A stretch of 49,750 nt of DNA from Actinomycetes bacterium (GTDB taxonomy: Bacteria; Actinomycetota; Acidimicrobiia; Acidimicrobiales; Bog-793). Numbering within the stretch: position 1 is the stretch's first letter; each line of letters opens with the position of its first letter. The DNA lies in NCBI GenBank assembly GCA_021786195.1, contig JAJYNS010000122.1, positions 24,545 to 74,294 of the forward strand. Reading direction: 5' to 3'. A model generated the notes under the pieces. It saw nothing but the letters and a program-made list of their open reading frames with translations, searched no databases and was not told where the DNA came from. This document shows positions 22,766-31,049 of this stretch, piece after piece. The position numbers and the translations under genes are program-made.

Positions 22766-25213
22766 TCACTCGGCGATCGCGACCACGGAGACCGAGCGGC
22801 CGGGCGCCGCGACCGGCACGAGCGTCCCCTCGACCGGACTGCCGTCAACGACGAGGCGCCGGACTCGGGCTGCCACCCCGGCGGGCTTTTCCACCTCGAT
22901 GAGGTACGTCGCGCCACGAAAGCGGCGCGTTGCGCTGAAACCGGGCCATGCGGTCGGGAGCACCGGATCGATCCTCAACCCTTCGAGCTCGGGGCGGATC
23001 CCGAGGATCCACTGGGTGATCGCGACGTAGTTCCACGCCGCGGCGCCGGTGAGCCAGGAGTTCTTCGCCTCGCCAGCCCTCGGGGCGGGCGGCGCCGCGA
23101 TCGTCTGCGCGTAGACGAAGGGCTCGCAGCGGTGCACCTCGCTCAGCGCCTCGCGAGCTGCGGGGCTGATCCTCTTGTAGTAGTCGAACGCCCGATCGCC
23201 GCGCCCGAGGGTCGCCTCGGCGATCATCACCCAGGGGTTGGTGTGGCAGAAGACCGAGCCGTTCTCCTTGTACCCGGGCGGATAGGAGGAGATCTCGCCG
23301 AGCTCGACGTGGTAGGCGCCGTAGGGCGGGTCGACCAACGCGATGCCGTGCTCGCCGGCGAGGCGCGCGGCGACGCTGTCGAGCGCCACCAGCGCCCTGC
23401 CGTCGGCGACGCCGACGCCGGCCATGACGCACATCCCCTGCGGCTCGATATAGATCTGTCCCTCCTCGCACTCGGCAGAGCCGACGCGCCCGCCGAAGTG
23501 GTCGTAGGCCCGCAGGAACCAGGCGCCGTCCCATCCCGCCTCGGCGATGGCGACCTCCATCGCCCCGGCGGCTGCCGTCCACTCCCGTAAGTCCTCCCCC
23601 TGACCGATGGCCTCGGCGATGCCCGAGAGCTCCCGGGCCGCGAGGACGAACAAGCCGGCGAGGAACACCGACTCCGCCACCCCGCCGGGCCGGTTCTCGG
23701 CAGTCTGGAAGCTCTCCCCCGGCGTCTCGGAGAAGCAGTTGAGGTTCAGGCAGTCGTTCCAGTCGGCCCGCCCGATGAGCGGCAGCCCGTGAGGGCCGAG
23801 CCGCTCCCGGCTGAACCGCAGCGACCGGAGCAGGTGCTCGTAGAGGCTCGCCTTCGACGAGGACAGGCCGTCGAAGGGCACCTGCTCGTCGAGGATCGAG
23901 CGGTCGCCGGTCTCCTTCAGGTAGGCGGCCGTCGAGACGACGAGCCAGAGCGGGTCGTCGTTGAACCCCGAGCCGATCTCGTCGTTGCCTCGCTTCGTGA
24001 GCGGCTGGTACTGGTGGTAGGCGCCGCCGTCCTCCAGCTGGGTCGCGGCGAGGTCGAGGATCCGCTGGCGGGCCCGCTCGGGGACCATCTGGACGAAGCC
24101 GAGCAGGTCCTGGTTCGAGTCGCGAAAGCCCATCCCCCGGCCGACCCCCGACTCGAAGTAGGAGGCCGAGCGACTGAGGTTGAAGGTCACCATGCACTGG
24201 TAGGGCGTCCAGACGTTGACCATGCGGTCCGTCTCGGTGTCGGGGGTGCGGACCTCGAGCGCCGAGAGCAGCGACGACCACCGCTCTCCGAGCGCGCTCA
24301 GGCCCTTGGCTGCCGCCTCGGGCTCGAGCCAGCGGTCGATCACCGGGCGCACCCGGGAGGTGTCGAGGTGCTGGCTCCCGGGCGGCGAGAACTTGCTGTC
24401 CGGCGGGTTCTCGAAGTAGCCGAGGACGAACACGACCTCCCTCGCCTCCCCAGCCTCGAGAAGGAGGCGGACGTGGTGACTGCCGATCGGCGCCCAGCCG
24501 GAGGCGATCGACCCGGAGCAGTGACCTGCCTCGACGGCGAGCGGCCGGTCGAGCCCGCGGTAGGGGCCGAGGAAGGCGTCGCGGTCGGTGTCGAAGCCGG
24601 CGAGGGGCTCGGAGCAGGCGAAGTAGGCGAAGTGGCTCCGCCGCTCCCGGTACTCGGTCTTGTGGTACACGACGCCGTCGACGACCTCGACCTCGCCAGT
24701 CGAGAGGTTGCGCTGGAGGTTCGTGGCGTCGTCCTGGGCGTCGAAGAGGCAGAACTCGACGAAGGAGAACAGCGAGAGCGCCGCCGGGCGGTCGCGCCCG
24801 TTCGAGAGGCGCAGGTGCCAGATCTCGAGGTCCTCCCCCGGCGGCACGAAGTAGACGAGGTCGTGCGCGATGCCGCCTCGCTCCGAGGTGATGCGGGTGT
24901 AGGACAGGCCGTGGCGGCACGCGTAGCCGTCGAGCGCCGTGCGGCAGGGCTGCCACGTCGGGGACCAGCACTCGCCGGTGTCGTCGTCGCGCAGGTACAG
25001 GTAGCGACCGCCCGAGTCGAGCGGCACGTTGTTGTACCGGTAGCGAGTGAGCCGCCTGAGGCGGGCGTCCCGGTAGAAGGAGTAGCCGCCGCCGGTGTTG
25101 GAGACCAGCCCGAAGTAGTCCTCGAGCCCCAGGTAGTTGATCCACGGCAGGGGCGTGTCTGGCCTGGTGATCACGTACTCGCGTCGCTCGTCGTCGAAAT
25201 GGCCGTAGCGCAC
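22766..25213 (-). CDS. GH94 cellobiose phosphorylase
   Basis: An 815-residue glycoside phosphorylase, reversibly splitting cellobiose (or a close beta-glucoside) with phosphate to glucose 1-phosphate and glucose. The N-terminal domain opens MRYGHFDDERREYVITRPDTPLPWINYLG, as in bacterial cellobiose phosphorylases. The (alpha/alpha)6 barrel contains GMGFRDSNQDLLGF, EDGGAYHQYQPLTKRGNDEIGSGFNDDPLW, and RADWNDCLNLN. The WND aspartate (Asp487) sits where the general acid lies in characterised enzymes. There is no signal peptide, so it acts in the cytosol on imported disaccharide. It is the last gene of a lacI-glycosidase-phosphorylase set. GTG start with GGAGG 9 bases upstream. Confidence 0.9.
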   Translation of the reverse strand: MRYGHFDDERREYVITRPDTPLPWINYLGLEDYFGLVSNTGGGYSFYRDARLRRLTRYRYNNVPLDSGGRYLYLRDDDTGECWSPTWQPCRTALDGYACRHGLSYTRITSERGGIAHDLVYFVPPGEDLEIWHLRLSNGRDRPAALSLFSFVEFCLFDAQDDATNLQRNLSTGEVEVVDGVVYHKTEYRERRSHFAYFACSEPLAGFDTDRDAFLGPYRGLDRPLAVEAGHCSGSIASGWAPIGSHHVRLLLEAGEAREVVFVLGYFENPPDSKFSPPGSQHLDTSRVRPVIDRWLEPEAAAKGLSALGERWSSLLSALEVRTPDTETDRMVNVWTPYQCMVTFNLSRSASYFESGVGRGMGFRDSNQDLLGFVQMVPERARQRILDLAATQLEDGGAYHQYQPLTKRGNDEIGSGFNDDPLWLVVSTAAYLKETGDRSILDEQVPFDGLSSSKASLYEHLLRSLRFSRERLGPHGLPLIGRADWNDCLNLNCFSETPGESFQTAENRPGGVAESVFLAGLFVLAARELSGIAEAIGQGEDLREWTAAAGAMEVAIAEAGWDGAWFLRAYDHFGGRVGSAECEEGQIYIEPQGMCVMAGVGVADGRALVALDSVAARLAGEHGIALVDPPYGAYHVELGEISSYPPGYKENGSVFCHTNPWVMIAEATLGRGDRAFDYYKRISPAAREALSEVHRCEPFVYAQTIAAPPAPRAGEAKNSWLTGAAAWNYVAITQWILGIRPELEGLRIDPVLPTAWPGFSATRRFRGATYLIEVEKPAGVAARVRRLVVDGSPVEGTLVPVAAPGRSVSVVAIAE

Positions 25214-25333
25214 GTTCGCTCGCCTCCGTCGGTCAGACGCTCGGTCGCCCGGCGCCCCGGGGCGTCGGGGGCAGGCCTTGAGCGGCGACGTCCTTCGGTG
25301 CGCCGGTGCTCCCCGCCGGGCCGCGAGGGCTCG

Positions 25334-27265
25334 TCATCGCCTCCCGCCCCTCCGGTGGCGCAGCAGCAGAGCGCCCATGGGCTCGAGGCGGACCGCGCCG
25401 ATCGGCGGGGCGTCCGAGGCGGCGTCGAGGTCCTGGACGGTCGAGCCCTCCCCGACGACCAGCGGCACCTCGAGCGCCTCCCCGGCGGTGGAGACGAGGA
25501 CGAGCACCTCGTCGCGCCCGGTGCGCAGCCGGCCGAGCAGCACCCTCGGGTCGTCCGCCCGCACCGGGCGTTCGACGCCGGCGGCCTCGGCGAGCGCCGA
25601 GTACAGCCGCCACGTCGGCTCGGGGTTCACTCGAGCGGTCCAGGCCGCCATGTGCTCGATCGGGTAGGTGCACAGCACGACCGACCCTGCGCCGAGGTCG
25701 TGGCGGACCAGCGCGGGGTGGCCGCCGTCGTCGGTCGCGAGCACCCTGGCCCCGACCGGCTCGACGGGCAGGTAGGCCCGGGCGGACTCGTTCCCCGCGA
25801 CGGCGAAGCAGAGCGAGTCTCCCGGCGAGAGGTCGCCGAGGCCCTCGACGAAGACGAAGCGGACCACGTCACCTTCGATCGGGTCGACGGGGCCGTAGCG
25901 GAGCAGGTGACGGACGCCGAAGAGCCGCTCGACCCAGGGGATCCACGGCCCGTGCTGGTCCTGGGTGCTGCCGGCGAAGTACGAGACGTAGACGGTGGCT
26001 CCGGACTCGGCGGCGCTCGCCAACGCTGCCCAGCTGGGCGCCGAGAGCAGCTTCGCCCCCGGCAGGAGGAGCAGCCGGGCCTGAAGGTCGAGGCCGTCGC
26101 GCTCGCGCACGAGCTCGACGGGCAGGTCGGCCTCCCGGGCCGCGACGTAGGACTGGAACAGGCCGACGCCGATGTCGAGGCGGAGCTGCTCGGGGACGAA
26201 CGGGAGCGCCCGCTCGAAGTGCTCGGGGACGACGAGGGCGACGTCGGCCCGGACACGCCCGACGCCGTCGTGGGCGAGACGTTCCACCCTCCTCGCAAAG
26301 CGCTCGAGCTCCTCGAGCTGGGGCTTCGGCTCCCCGCCGGCGTCGAAGAGCCCGAAGTGCATCTCGAAGGGGTGGTGGCGGTAGGGGTCCTCGCCGAACA
26401 GGGCGTCGTAGTCGCAGTTGTTCCAGGCGATCCACCCCCCGCAGCCGGCGAGCAGCGTCGTGTGGAGGACCTGGCGGTAGTACGCCCCGGCGTGCTCGCC
26501 CGAGGCGAAGTCCGAGCTCACACCGAACTCCTCGAGCACGACCGGCTTGCCGAAGCCGCCGGCAAGCTCGCAGGCGAAGGCCGCGGCGAGCGCCTGGCGG
26601 ACGGGGTCGTTCTCGGCCGGGTAGACGTGCGGCCCGAGGAAGTCCACCAACGGCGCGAGCGCCCTCAGCGAGAAGCCGTTGTCCCGCCCGGTGACCTCGA
26701 TGCCCCAGGCGCCGTCGCCGACCGAGACGGGCTGGGTGACCCCCGCGGAGCGCAGCGCCTGGAGGAGCAGGCGCGCCCAGGACGTGACCTCCTCGGTCGA
26801 CGCTGCCCCTCCGTACAGCGGCATCTCATTCGAGAGCAGCCAGCCGACGACCGCGGGGTGCTCGCGTACCCGGCACGCGACCTCGGCCACGTAGCGCGCC
26901 TGCTCGGCGACGAGGGTGACGTCCCGGTAGAGGTCCCTCCCCCCTCGCCACGGCGGGTCCCAGTTCTCCCCCGACATGTGACCGACGAGCAGCGTCGGGA
27001 TCGTCCCGAGCCCCGACTCGGCGCAGGCGTCGAGGAAGTCGACGAACCGGTCGAGCACCGCCTCGTCGAGCCCTCCCTCCTCCGGCACGAAGTCGGGCCA
27101 GAACAGGAACGAGCGGACGACGCCGAGCCCGTGCTCGACGAGCCGGCGGAGCTCCTCGCGCACCACCGACGGCTCGTAGCGGCGCCACATCCTCGGCCCG
27201 CCGGCCACCGACCAGTAGTTCACCCCGACCCAGGGGCGCGACGAGGGCGCGATGAGCCCGGGCAC
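25334..27265 (-). CDS. clan-A glycoside hydrolase (GH5-like barrel with GH42-like C-terminal domain)
   Basis: A 643-residue cytosolic hydrolase without signal peptide. The N-terminal TIM barrel starts WVGVNYWSVAGGPRMW; the acid/base is in WLLSNEMPLYG (Glu147) and the nucleophile in VVLEEFGVSS (Glu246), the NE...E arrangement of clan A. The barrel resembles GH5 mannanase/mannosidase-type enzymes. After about residue 320 comes a Rossmann-like domain, RLLLLPGAKLLSAPSWAALASAAESGATVYVSYFAGS, very like the trimerisation domain of GH42 beta-galactosidases, and a C-terminal beta domain. GTG 27265 is chosen for the AGGGGGTGG ribosome site; TTG 27313 and GTG 27298 are upstream alternatives. It sits between a LacI regulator and cellobiose phosphorylase, suggesting beta-gluco- or mannoside breakdown. 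Confidence 0.72.
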   Translation of the reverse strand: MPGLIAPSSRPWVGVNYWSVAGGPRMWRRYEPSVVREELRRLVEHGLGVVRSFLFWPDFVPEEGGLDEAVLDRFVDFLDACAESGLGTIPTLLVGHMSGENWDPPWRGGRDLYRDVTLVAEQARYVAEVACRVREHPAVVGWLLSNEMPLYGGAASTEEVTSWARLLLQALRSAGVTQPVSVGDGAWGIEVTGRDNGFSLRALAPLVDFLGPHVYPAENDPVRQALAAAFACELAGGFGKPVVLEEFGVSSDFASGEHAGAYYRQVLHTTLLAGCGGWIAWNNCDYDALFGEDPYRHHPFEMHFGLFDAGGEPKPQLEELERFARRVERLAHDGVGRVRADVALVVPEHFERALPFVPEQLRLDIGVGLFQSYVAAREADLPVELVRERDGLDLQARLLLLPGAKLLSAPSWAALASAAESGATVYVSYFAGSTQDQHGPWIPWVERLFGVRHLLRYGPVDPIEGDVVRFVFVEGLGDLSPGDSLCFAVAGNESARAYLPVEPVGARVLATDDGGHPALVRHDLGAGSVVLCTYPIEHMAAWTARVNPEPTWRLYSALAEAAGVERPVRADDPRVLLGRLRTGRDEVLVLVSTAGEALEVPLVVGEGSTVQDLDAASDAPPIGAVRLEPMGALLLRHRRGGRR

Positions 27266-27331
27266 GCCACCCCCTTCGGCCCGGCGGCGGATCACCGCGT
27301 GAGGGCCCCTCAACCGATCGATCTCCCAGCG

Positions 27332-27376
27332 TGTACAAGCGCCGGCCGCCGACCAGTCAACAGCTTGACCGGTTCA
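27332..27376 (-). promoter_or_regulatory. candidate LacI-controlled promoter of the glycosidase gene
   Basis: On the minus strand TTGACT (27355-27360) is 17 bases from TGTACA (27332-27337), a modest -10. Two overlapping inverted repeats lie at the upstream end: GTCAA-N4-TTGAC (27356-27369) and TTGACCGGTTCA (27365-27376), the latter a near-palindrome with a CG-type centre as in LacI-family operators. The elements fill the 114-base gap between the lacI stop and the glycosidase start. Confidence 0.35.
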
Positions 27377-27379
27377 GTG

Positions 27380-28507
27380 TCAAGCGTCGAAGGCCCGCCC
27401 GCCGTGCGGCGGCCCCCGTCGTCCGGGCCGGGCGGCACCGGGACCGAGCAGGCCGGCGCCACGACCCGGGGGACCGGTCGTGCCCCGTGCCGTGAGCCGC
27501 GCGCGAGGCTCGCCGGAGCGGACGACGCTGCCGTGCTCGACGAGCGCGAGCAGGGCGGCGGCGGCGTGGGCGCCGTGAGCGAAGATGTCCCGGGACATCG
27601 CGGTGAGCGGCGGGTGCACGGCTTGGCAGTAGAGCGAGTCGTCCCACGCGACGAGCGAGACGTCTCGCGGTACGTCGAGCCCCATCTCGTGGGCGACGCC
27701 GAGCCCCGCGATCGCGAGGACGTCGTTGTCGTAGACGATCGCCGTCGGCGCGTCGGGGCCCGCCAGCAGCTGCCGGGTCGCCTGGGCGCCGCTCTCGGCC
27801 ATGTAGTCGGTGGTGAGCACGATCGGCTCGAGCGAGAGCTCTTCGATCGTCGAGAGGAACGCCGCCGTGCGCTCCGCGCTGTGGCGAAAGTCCGGGATCC
27901 CGCCGACGCGGGCGATGCGCCGGTGGCCGAGGGCCGCGAGGTGGCGGACGACGTCGACCACCGCCCCAGAGTCGTCGCTCCAGACCGCCGGCAGCCCGCC
28001 GGTGCCCTCGGGCCCGCCGACGACCGCCGCCGGCAGGCCGAGCCGCTCGATCTCCGCGACCCGAGGGTCCTCGACACGCAGGTCGACGACGAGCACACCG
28101 TCGACACGGCGCTCCGCCCACCACCTCCGGTAGACGGCCGTCTCGGCCTCGAGGTCCTCGACGACCTGGAGCGTCAGGCCGACGCCGCGGGAGGAGAGCT
28201 CGCTCTCGATGCCCGCGATGAGCTCCATGAAGAACTGCTCGAACGCGAGCGTGCGCGCTGGGCGGGCGAGCACGAGGCCGCAGGCCCCGGCCCGAGAGCC
28301 GGACAGGGCGCGGGCCGCCATGTTCGGGTACCACCCGAGGTCCTCGGCGATGTCGAGGATGCGTTTGCGCGTCTGCTCGGAGATGCCCGGCCGGTCGTTC
28401 AGGGCGTAGGAGACGGCCCCTTTCGACACGCCCGCCCTCGCGGCGATGTCGGCGATGGTGACCCTTCGCGTGACGGCATTCTCGCTCTTCGACGACTCTG
28501 CCGGCAT
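27380..28507 (-). CDS. LacI-family transcriptional regulator
   Basis: A 375-residue repressor. The N-terminal helix-turn-helix reads VTIADIAARAGVSKGAVSYALNDRPGISEQTRKRI, with the hinge helix NMAARALSGSRAG. The periplasmic-binding-protein-like core follows: GLVLARPA, VDGVLVVDLR, LGLPAAVVGG, VVRHLAALGHRRIARVGG, AIVYDNDVLAIAGLGVAHEMGLDVPRDVSLVAWDD. A basic, proline-rich tail of about 45 residues is unusual. It presumably senses a di- or oligosaccharide and controls the glycosidase and GH94 genes downstream; near-palindromes right after its stop codon are possible operators. ATG 28507 is preceded by GAGGG; the longer frame upstream lacks support. Confidence 0.9.
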   Translation of the reverse strand: MPAESSKSENAVTRRVTIADIAARAGVSKGAVSYALNDRPGISEQTRKRILDIAEDLGWYPNMAARALSGSRAGACGLVLARPARTLAFEQFFMELIAGIESELSSRGVGLTLQVVEDLEAETAVYRRWWAERRVDGVLVVDLRVEDPRVAEIERLGLPAAVVGGPEGTGGLPAVWSDDSGAVVDVVRHLAALGHRRIARVGGIPDFRHSAERTAAFLSTIEELSLEPIVLTTDYMAESGAQATRQLLAGPDAPTAIVYDNDVLAIAGLGVAHEMGLDVPRDVSLVAWDDSLYCQAVHPPLTAMSRDIFAHGAHAAAALLALVEHGSVVRSGEPRARLTARGTTGPPGRGAGLLGPGAARPGRRGPPHGGRAFDA

Positions 28508-28561
28508 CTCGGCGCCCTCGTGCCGGACCGCCGCTCGACGCCGGCGCCCCGCGCGCAAGCT

Positions 28562-28598
28562 ATCAGGCGGGCGCCGGGAGGCAGGCCGGCCGCCTGAT
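28562..28598. repeat. inverted repeat between yraN and lacI
   Basis: ATCAGGCGG (28562-28570) and CCGCCTGAT (28590-28598) are perfect 9-base arms around a 19-base centre. The right arm touches the yraN stop codon. It could act as a transcription terminator after the housekeeping operon (no T-tract follows) or as paired operator half-sites before lacI. Confidence 0.4.
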
Positions 28599-29014
28599 CA
28601 GAACGCCGCCTGCAGCACCTCGAGCTCGCCCGAGCGCACCGAGGCGACGTCGAAGCGGACCGTTCCCCGGCGGCCGGTCTCGGCGAGGTAGCGCGCGGCG
28701 AGGCGGCGAAGGCGGCGCTGCTTGTCCGGGCCGACGGCCTCCGCCGGCACGCCGAAGGAGCCCGAGGTCCGGGACTTCACCTCGCAGACGACGACCGAGC
28801 CGTCCCGGGCCGCGACGACGTCGATCTCGCCGAGCTCGCAGCGCCAGTTGCGGGAGAGCACCTCGAAGCCGTGCGCCGAGTACCAGTCGGCGGCGAGGTC
28901 CTCCCCGACGCTGCCGAGGCGCCGGCGGGCGTCCGCCGGCCGGATGGCTCGGCCGGGCCCGGACGGGCGGACGGGGCGCCGGGGCGCCGCGTCGGGCCGA
29001 CGCGTCGGGCTCAG
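28598..29014 (-). CDS. yraN: YraN/UPF0102 family nuclease-like protein, probable CTG start
   Basis: The conserved UPF0102 fold is clear: GSVGEDLAADWYSAHGFEVLSRNWRCELGEIDVVA, then VVVCEVKSR, a restriction-endonuclease-like ExK core, then KQRRLRRLAARYLAE and RFDVASV. The only ATG, GTG or TTG in frame is the GTG at 28861, which falls inside the conserved region and would delete the GEDLAAxWxxxxGFE helix. The frame is open back to a CTG at 29014 that overlaps the DUF2469 stop as CTGA and has GGAGAAGG just upstream. I therefore place the start at this CTG, giving 138 residues with a 28-residue Pro/Arg-rich lead. Molecular function of the family is not settled. Confidence 0.75.
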   Translation of the reverse strand: MSPTRRPDAAPRRPVRPSGPGRAIRPADARRRLGSVGEDLAADWYSAHGFEVLSRNWRCELGEIDVVAARDGSVVVCEVKSRTSGSFGVPAEAVGPDKQRRLRRLAARYLAETGRRGTVRFDVASVRSGELEVLQAAF

Positions 29015-29307
29015 AGGTCCTTCTCCGGGAGCGCCTCGACGTTCACGTCCCTGAAGGTCACCACCCGCACCGAGGTGACGAAGCGGGCCGGCCGGTACAT
29101 GTCCCAGACCCAGGCGTCGCCGAGGTCGACCTCGAAGTAGGTGGCGCCCTGGTTCTCCCGAGGGGTCACCTTGACATCGTTCGCGAGGTAGAAGCGCCGC
29201 TCGGTCTCGACGACGTAGCGGAACATCGGCAGCACCGCTCGGTACTCCTGGTAGAGCGCGAGCTCGATCTCCGCCTCGAACTGGTCGAGGTCCTCCTCCG
29301 CGCTCAC
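29011..29307 (-). CDS. DUF2469 family protein
   Basis: A 98-residue acidic protein, MSAEEDLDQFEAEIELALYQEYRAVLPMFRYVVETERRFYLAND onward, matching the actinobacteria-specific DUF2469 family almost end to end. Its place between rplS and yraN is the same as in mycobacteria, although lepB and rnhB, usually between rplS and this gene, are absent here. GTG start with a GGGGGAG site. Function unknown; strict conservation within the ribosomal/tRNA-modification operon hints at a translation- or RNA-related role. Confidence 0.9.
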   Translation of the reverse strand: MSAEEDLDQFEAEIELALYQEYRAVLPMFRYVVETERRFYLANDVKVTPRENQGATYFEVDLGDAWVWDMYRPARFVTSVRVVTFRDVNVEALPEKDL

Positions 29308-29403
29308 CGCTCCCCCGCCCCTCCTGCGCGGCAGCGGGCCGTCGCGCCCTCCTGGACGCTGCCCGCCGGGGTCGTCGTGCCGCCGCCTCGTCCGGGAAGG
29401 GGC

Positions 29404-29754
29404 TCAGCGGACAGCGCGGCGCTCCTTGATCTTGGCCGCCTTGCCGACCCGATCACGCAGGTAGTAGAGCTTGGCGCGCCGGACGTCGCCCTCGCTCACG
29501 AGCTCGATCCTGGAGATGATCGGCGAGTGGACCGGGAAGGTGCGCTCGACTCCGACGCCGAAGCTCACCTTGCGCACGCTGAAGGTCTCCCTGGCGCCGG
29601 ATCCCTGGCGCCGGACGACGGCGCCCTGGAAGACCTGGATGCGCTCTCGCGATCCCTCGACGACCCGGACGTGCACCTTGACCGTGTCGCCGGGCCGGAA
29701 GTCCGGGACGTCGTCACGCAGCTGGGCGTGGTCGACGAGATCGGTGGGGTTCAT
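29404..29754 (-). CDS. rplS: 50S ribosomal protein bL19
   Basis: A 116-residue bL19 with the family landmarks [57 protein letters not shown] and [18 protein letters not shown]. bL19 lies at the 30S-50S interface. The ATG overlaps the trmD stop (ATGA), giving the standard rpsP-rimM-trmD-rplS order. Confidence 0.97.
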   Translation of the reverse strand: MNPTDLVDHAQLRDDVPDFRPGDTVKVHVRVVEGSRERIQVFQGAVVRRQGSGARETFSVRKVSFGVGVERTFPVHSPIISRIELVSEGDVRRAKLYYLRDRVGKAAKIKERRAVR

Positions 29755-30563
29755 GACAGCTCACGCTCCTCGGGGGACGCGGCGCCTGCGGTCGATCCTG
29801 GGCGCGGCGCCCCGGCCTGCTCGCCGGCCTCCACAGGATAGCCGTGGTCGCGCAGCAGCTGCGCCTCGGCCCTCGACAGGCCGCCGCGCGCCGCGATGAG
29901 GTCCGGGCGGCGCTCGAGCGTCCGGTGCAGCGACTCGGCCTTGCGCCAGCGGGCGATGCGGCCGTGGTCGCCGCTGCGCAGCACCTCGGGGACGGCGTAG
30001 CCGCGGAACACCGCGGGGCGTGTGTACTGCGGGTGCTCGAGCAGCCCGGTCGTGAAGCTGTCCTCGGCCCTGGACGCCTCGTTGCCGAGGACTCCGGGCA
30101 CGAGGCGGGCCACCGCCTCGACGACCACCAGGGCCGCGAGCTCACCTCCTGCGAGCACGTAGTCCCCGACCGAGATCTCCCCGTCGACGAGGTGGTCGGC
30201 GATGCGCTGGTCGACGCCCTCGTAGCGCCCGCACAGCAGCGAGAAGGGGTGCCGGGCGAGCTCGGCCGCCATCGTCTGGTCGAACCTCCGCCCGGCCGCC
30301 GACAGGAGGTAGAGCGGCCGAGGCGGCTCGAACAGCTCGACCGCGGCGAACACGGGCTCGGGGGCGAGGACCATGCCCGCGCCCCCGCCGTAGGGTGCGT
30401 CGTCGACCGAGCGGTGGGGGTCGCTCGCCGCCGCGCGAAGGTCGCGCACGGTGACGTCGAGCACGCCCGACCGCCGGGCCCGGCCGAGCACGCTCGCGTC
30501 GCAGTAGGCCTCGATCAGGCCCGGGAAGATGGTGAAGACCTCGATCCTGAGCGCCGCGGTCAT
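29751..30563 (-). CDS. trmD: tRNA (guanine-37-N1)-methyltransferase TrmD
   Basis: A 270-residue SPOUT methyltransferase that makes m1G37 in tRNAs reading CNN codons, preventing +1 frameshifts. The trefoil-knot SAM site is seen in [38 protein letters not shown], and the catalytic aspartate region in [31 protein letters not shown]. The start overlaps rimM by ATGA and the end overlaps rplS. The C-terminus extends about 25 residues beyond the usual end. Confidence 0.97.
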   Translation of the reverse strand: MTAALRIEVFTIFPGLIEAYCDASVLGRARRSGVLDVTVRDLRAAASDPHRSVDDAPYGGGAGMVLAPEPVFAAVELFEPPRPLYLLSAAGRRFDQTMAAELARHPFSLLCGRYEGVDQRIADHLVDGEISVGDYVLAGGELAALVVVEAVARLVPGVLGNEASRAEDSFTTGLLEHPQYTRPAVFRGYAVPEVLRSGDHGRIARWRKAESLHRTLERRPDLIAARGGLSRAEAQLLRDHGYPVEAGEQAGAPRPGSTAGAASPEERELS

Positions 30564-31027
30564 TCGAGGAGGCCGTCGGGAACATCGACGACGAGCACGC
30601 CGGGGTGGCGACCGGTGACGAAGCGCAGCGGCACGAGCCCGCCGCCGTCCAGCACGAGGAGGTCGCTCGCCGGGTTCGCCTCCACGCTCGACACGACGCC
30701 GACGTGCCGGCCGGAGGCGTCTCGCACCTCGCAGCCGATCAGCTCGTGGACGAACATCGCCTCGGGGTCGACGATCGGCTCGGCGAGCAGGCGCGCACCG
30801 CGTAGCGCCTCCGCCTCCTCGGCACGCTCGACCCCGGTGAAGCGGACCAGGTGACGGCCCTTGTGCGGGCGCGAGCCTTCGACCTCGAGCGTCCGGCCCT
30901 CTCCGGCCCCGACGAGCGCGACAAGCCGGGAGCCGTGTGCAAGCCGCTCGAGCCTGTTGGTCACGAGCTCGACGACGACCTCGCCTCGCAGGCCGTGAGG
31001 GCGCACGACGCTCCCGACCTCGAGCAG
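30560..31027 (-). CDS. rimM: 16S rRNA processing/ribosome maturation factor RimM, probable CTG start
   Basis: RimM binds uS19 and assists 30S maturation. The N-terminal barrel reads LLEVGSVVRPHGLRGEVVVELVTN and the C-terminal PRC barrel HELIGCEVRDASGRHVGVVSSVEANPASDLLVL and ILxxP-like region [12 protein letters not shown]. The first in-frame ATG/GTG/TTG is GTG 31006, inside VVRPHGLRGE; starting there would delete the first beta strand. A CTG at 31027 gives M-LEVGSVVRPHGLRGEV, the usual family start, and 155 residues. It lies 22 bases after the khpA stop with a G-rich stretch (GGGGG) upstream. The frame has no stop between, so a CTG start is the simplest reading. Confidence 0.85.
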   Translation of the reverse strand: MLEVGSVVRPHGLRGEVVVELVTNRLERLAHGSRLVALVGAGEGRTLEVEGSRPHKGRHLVRFTGVERAEEAEALRGARLLAEPIVDPEAMFVHELIGCEVRDASGRHVGVVSSVEANPASDLLVLDGGGLVPLRFVTGRHPGVLVVDVPDGLLE

Positions 31028-31049
31028 GCGCCGGGCGCCGGGCCCCCGG

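Noticed and set aside
23789-28597. A 1,602-codon plus-strand open frame across the GH94, glycosidase and lacI genes.
   Set aside because: It runs antisense through three well-supported genes, has no recognisable motif and is the usual long antisense frame of high-GC DNA.
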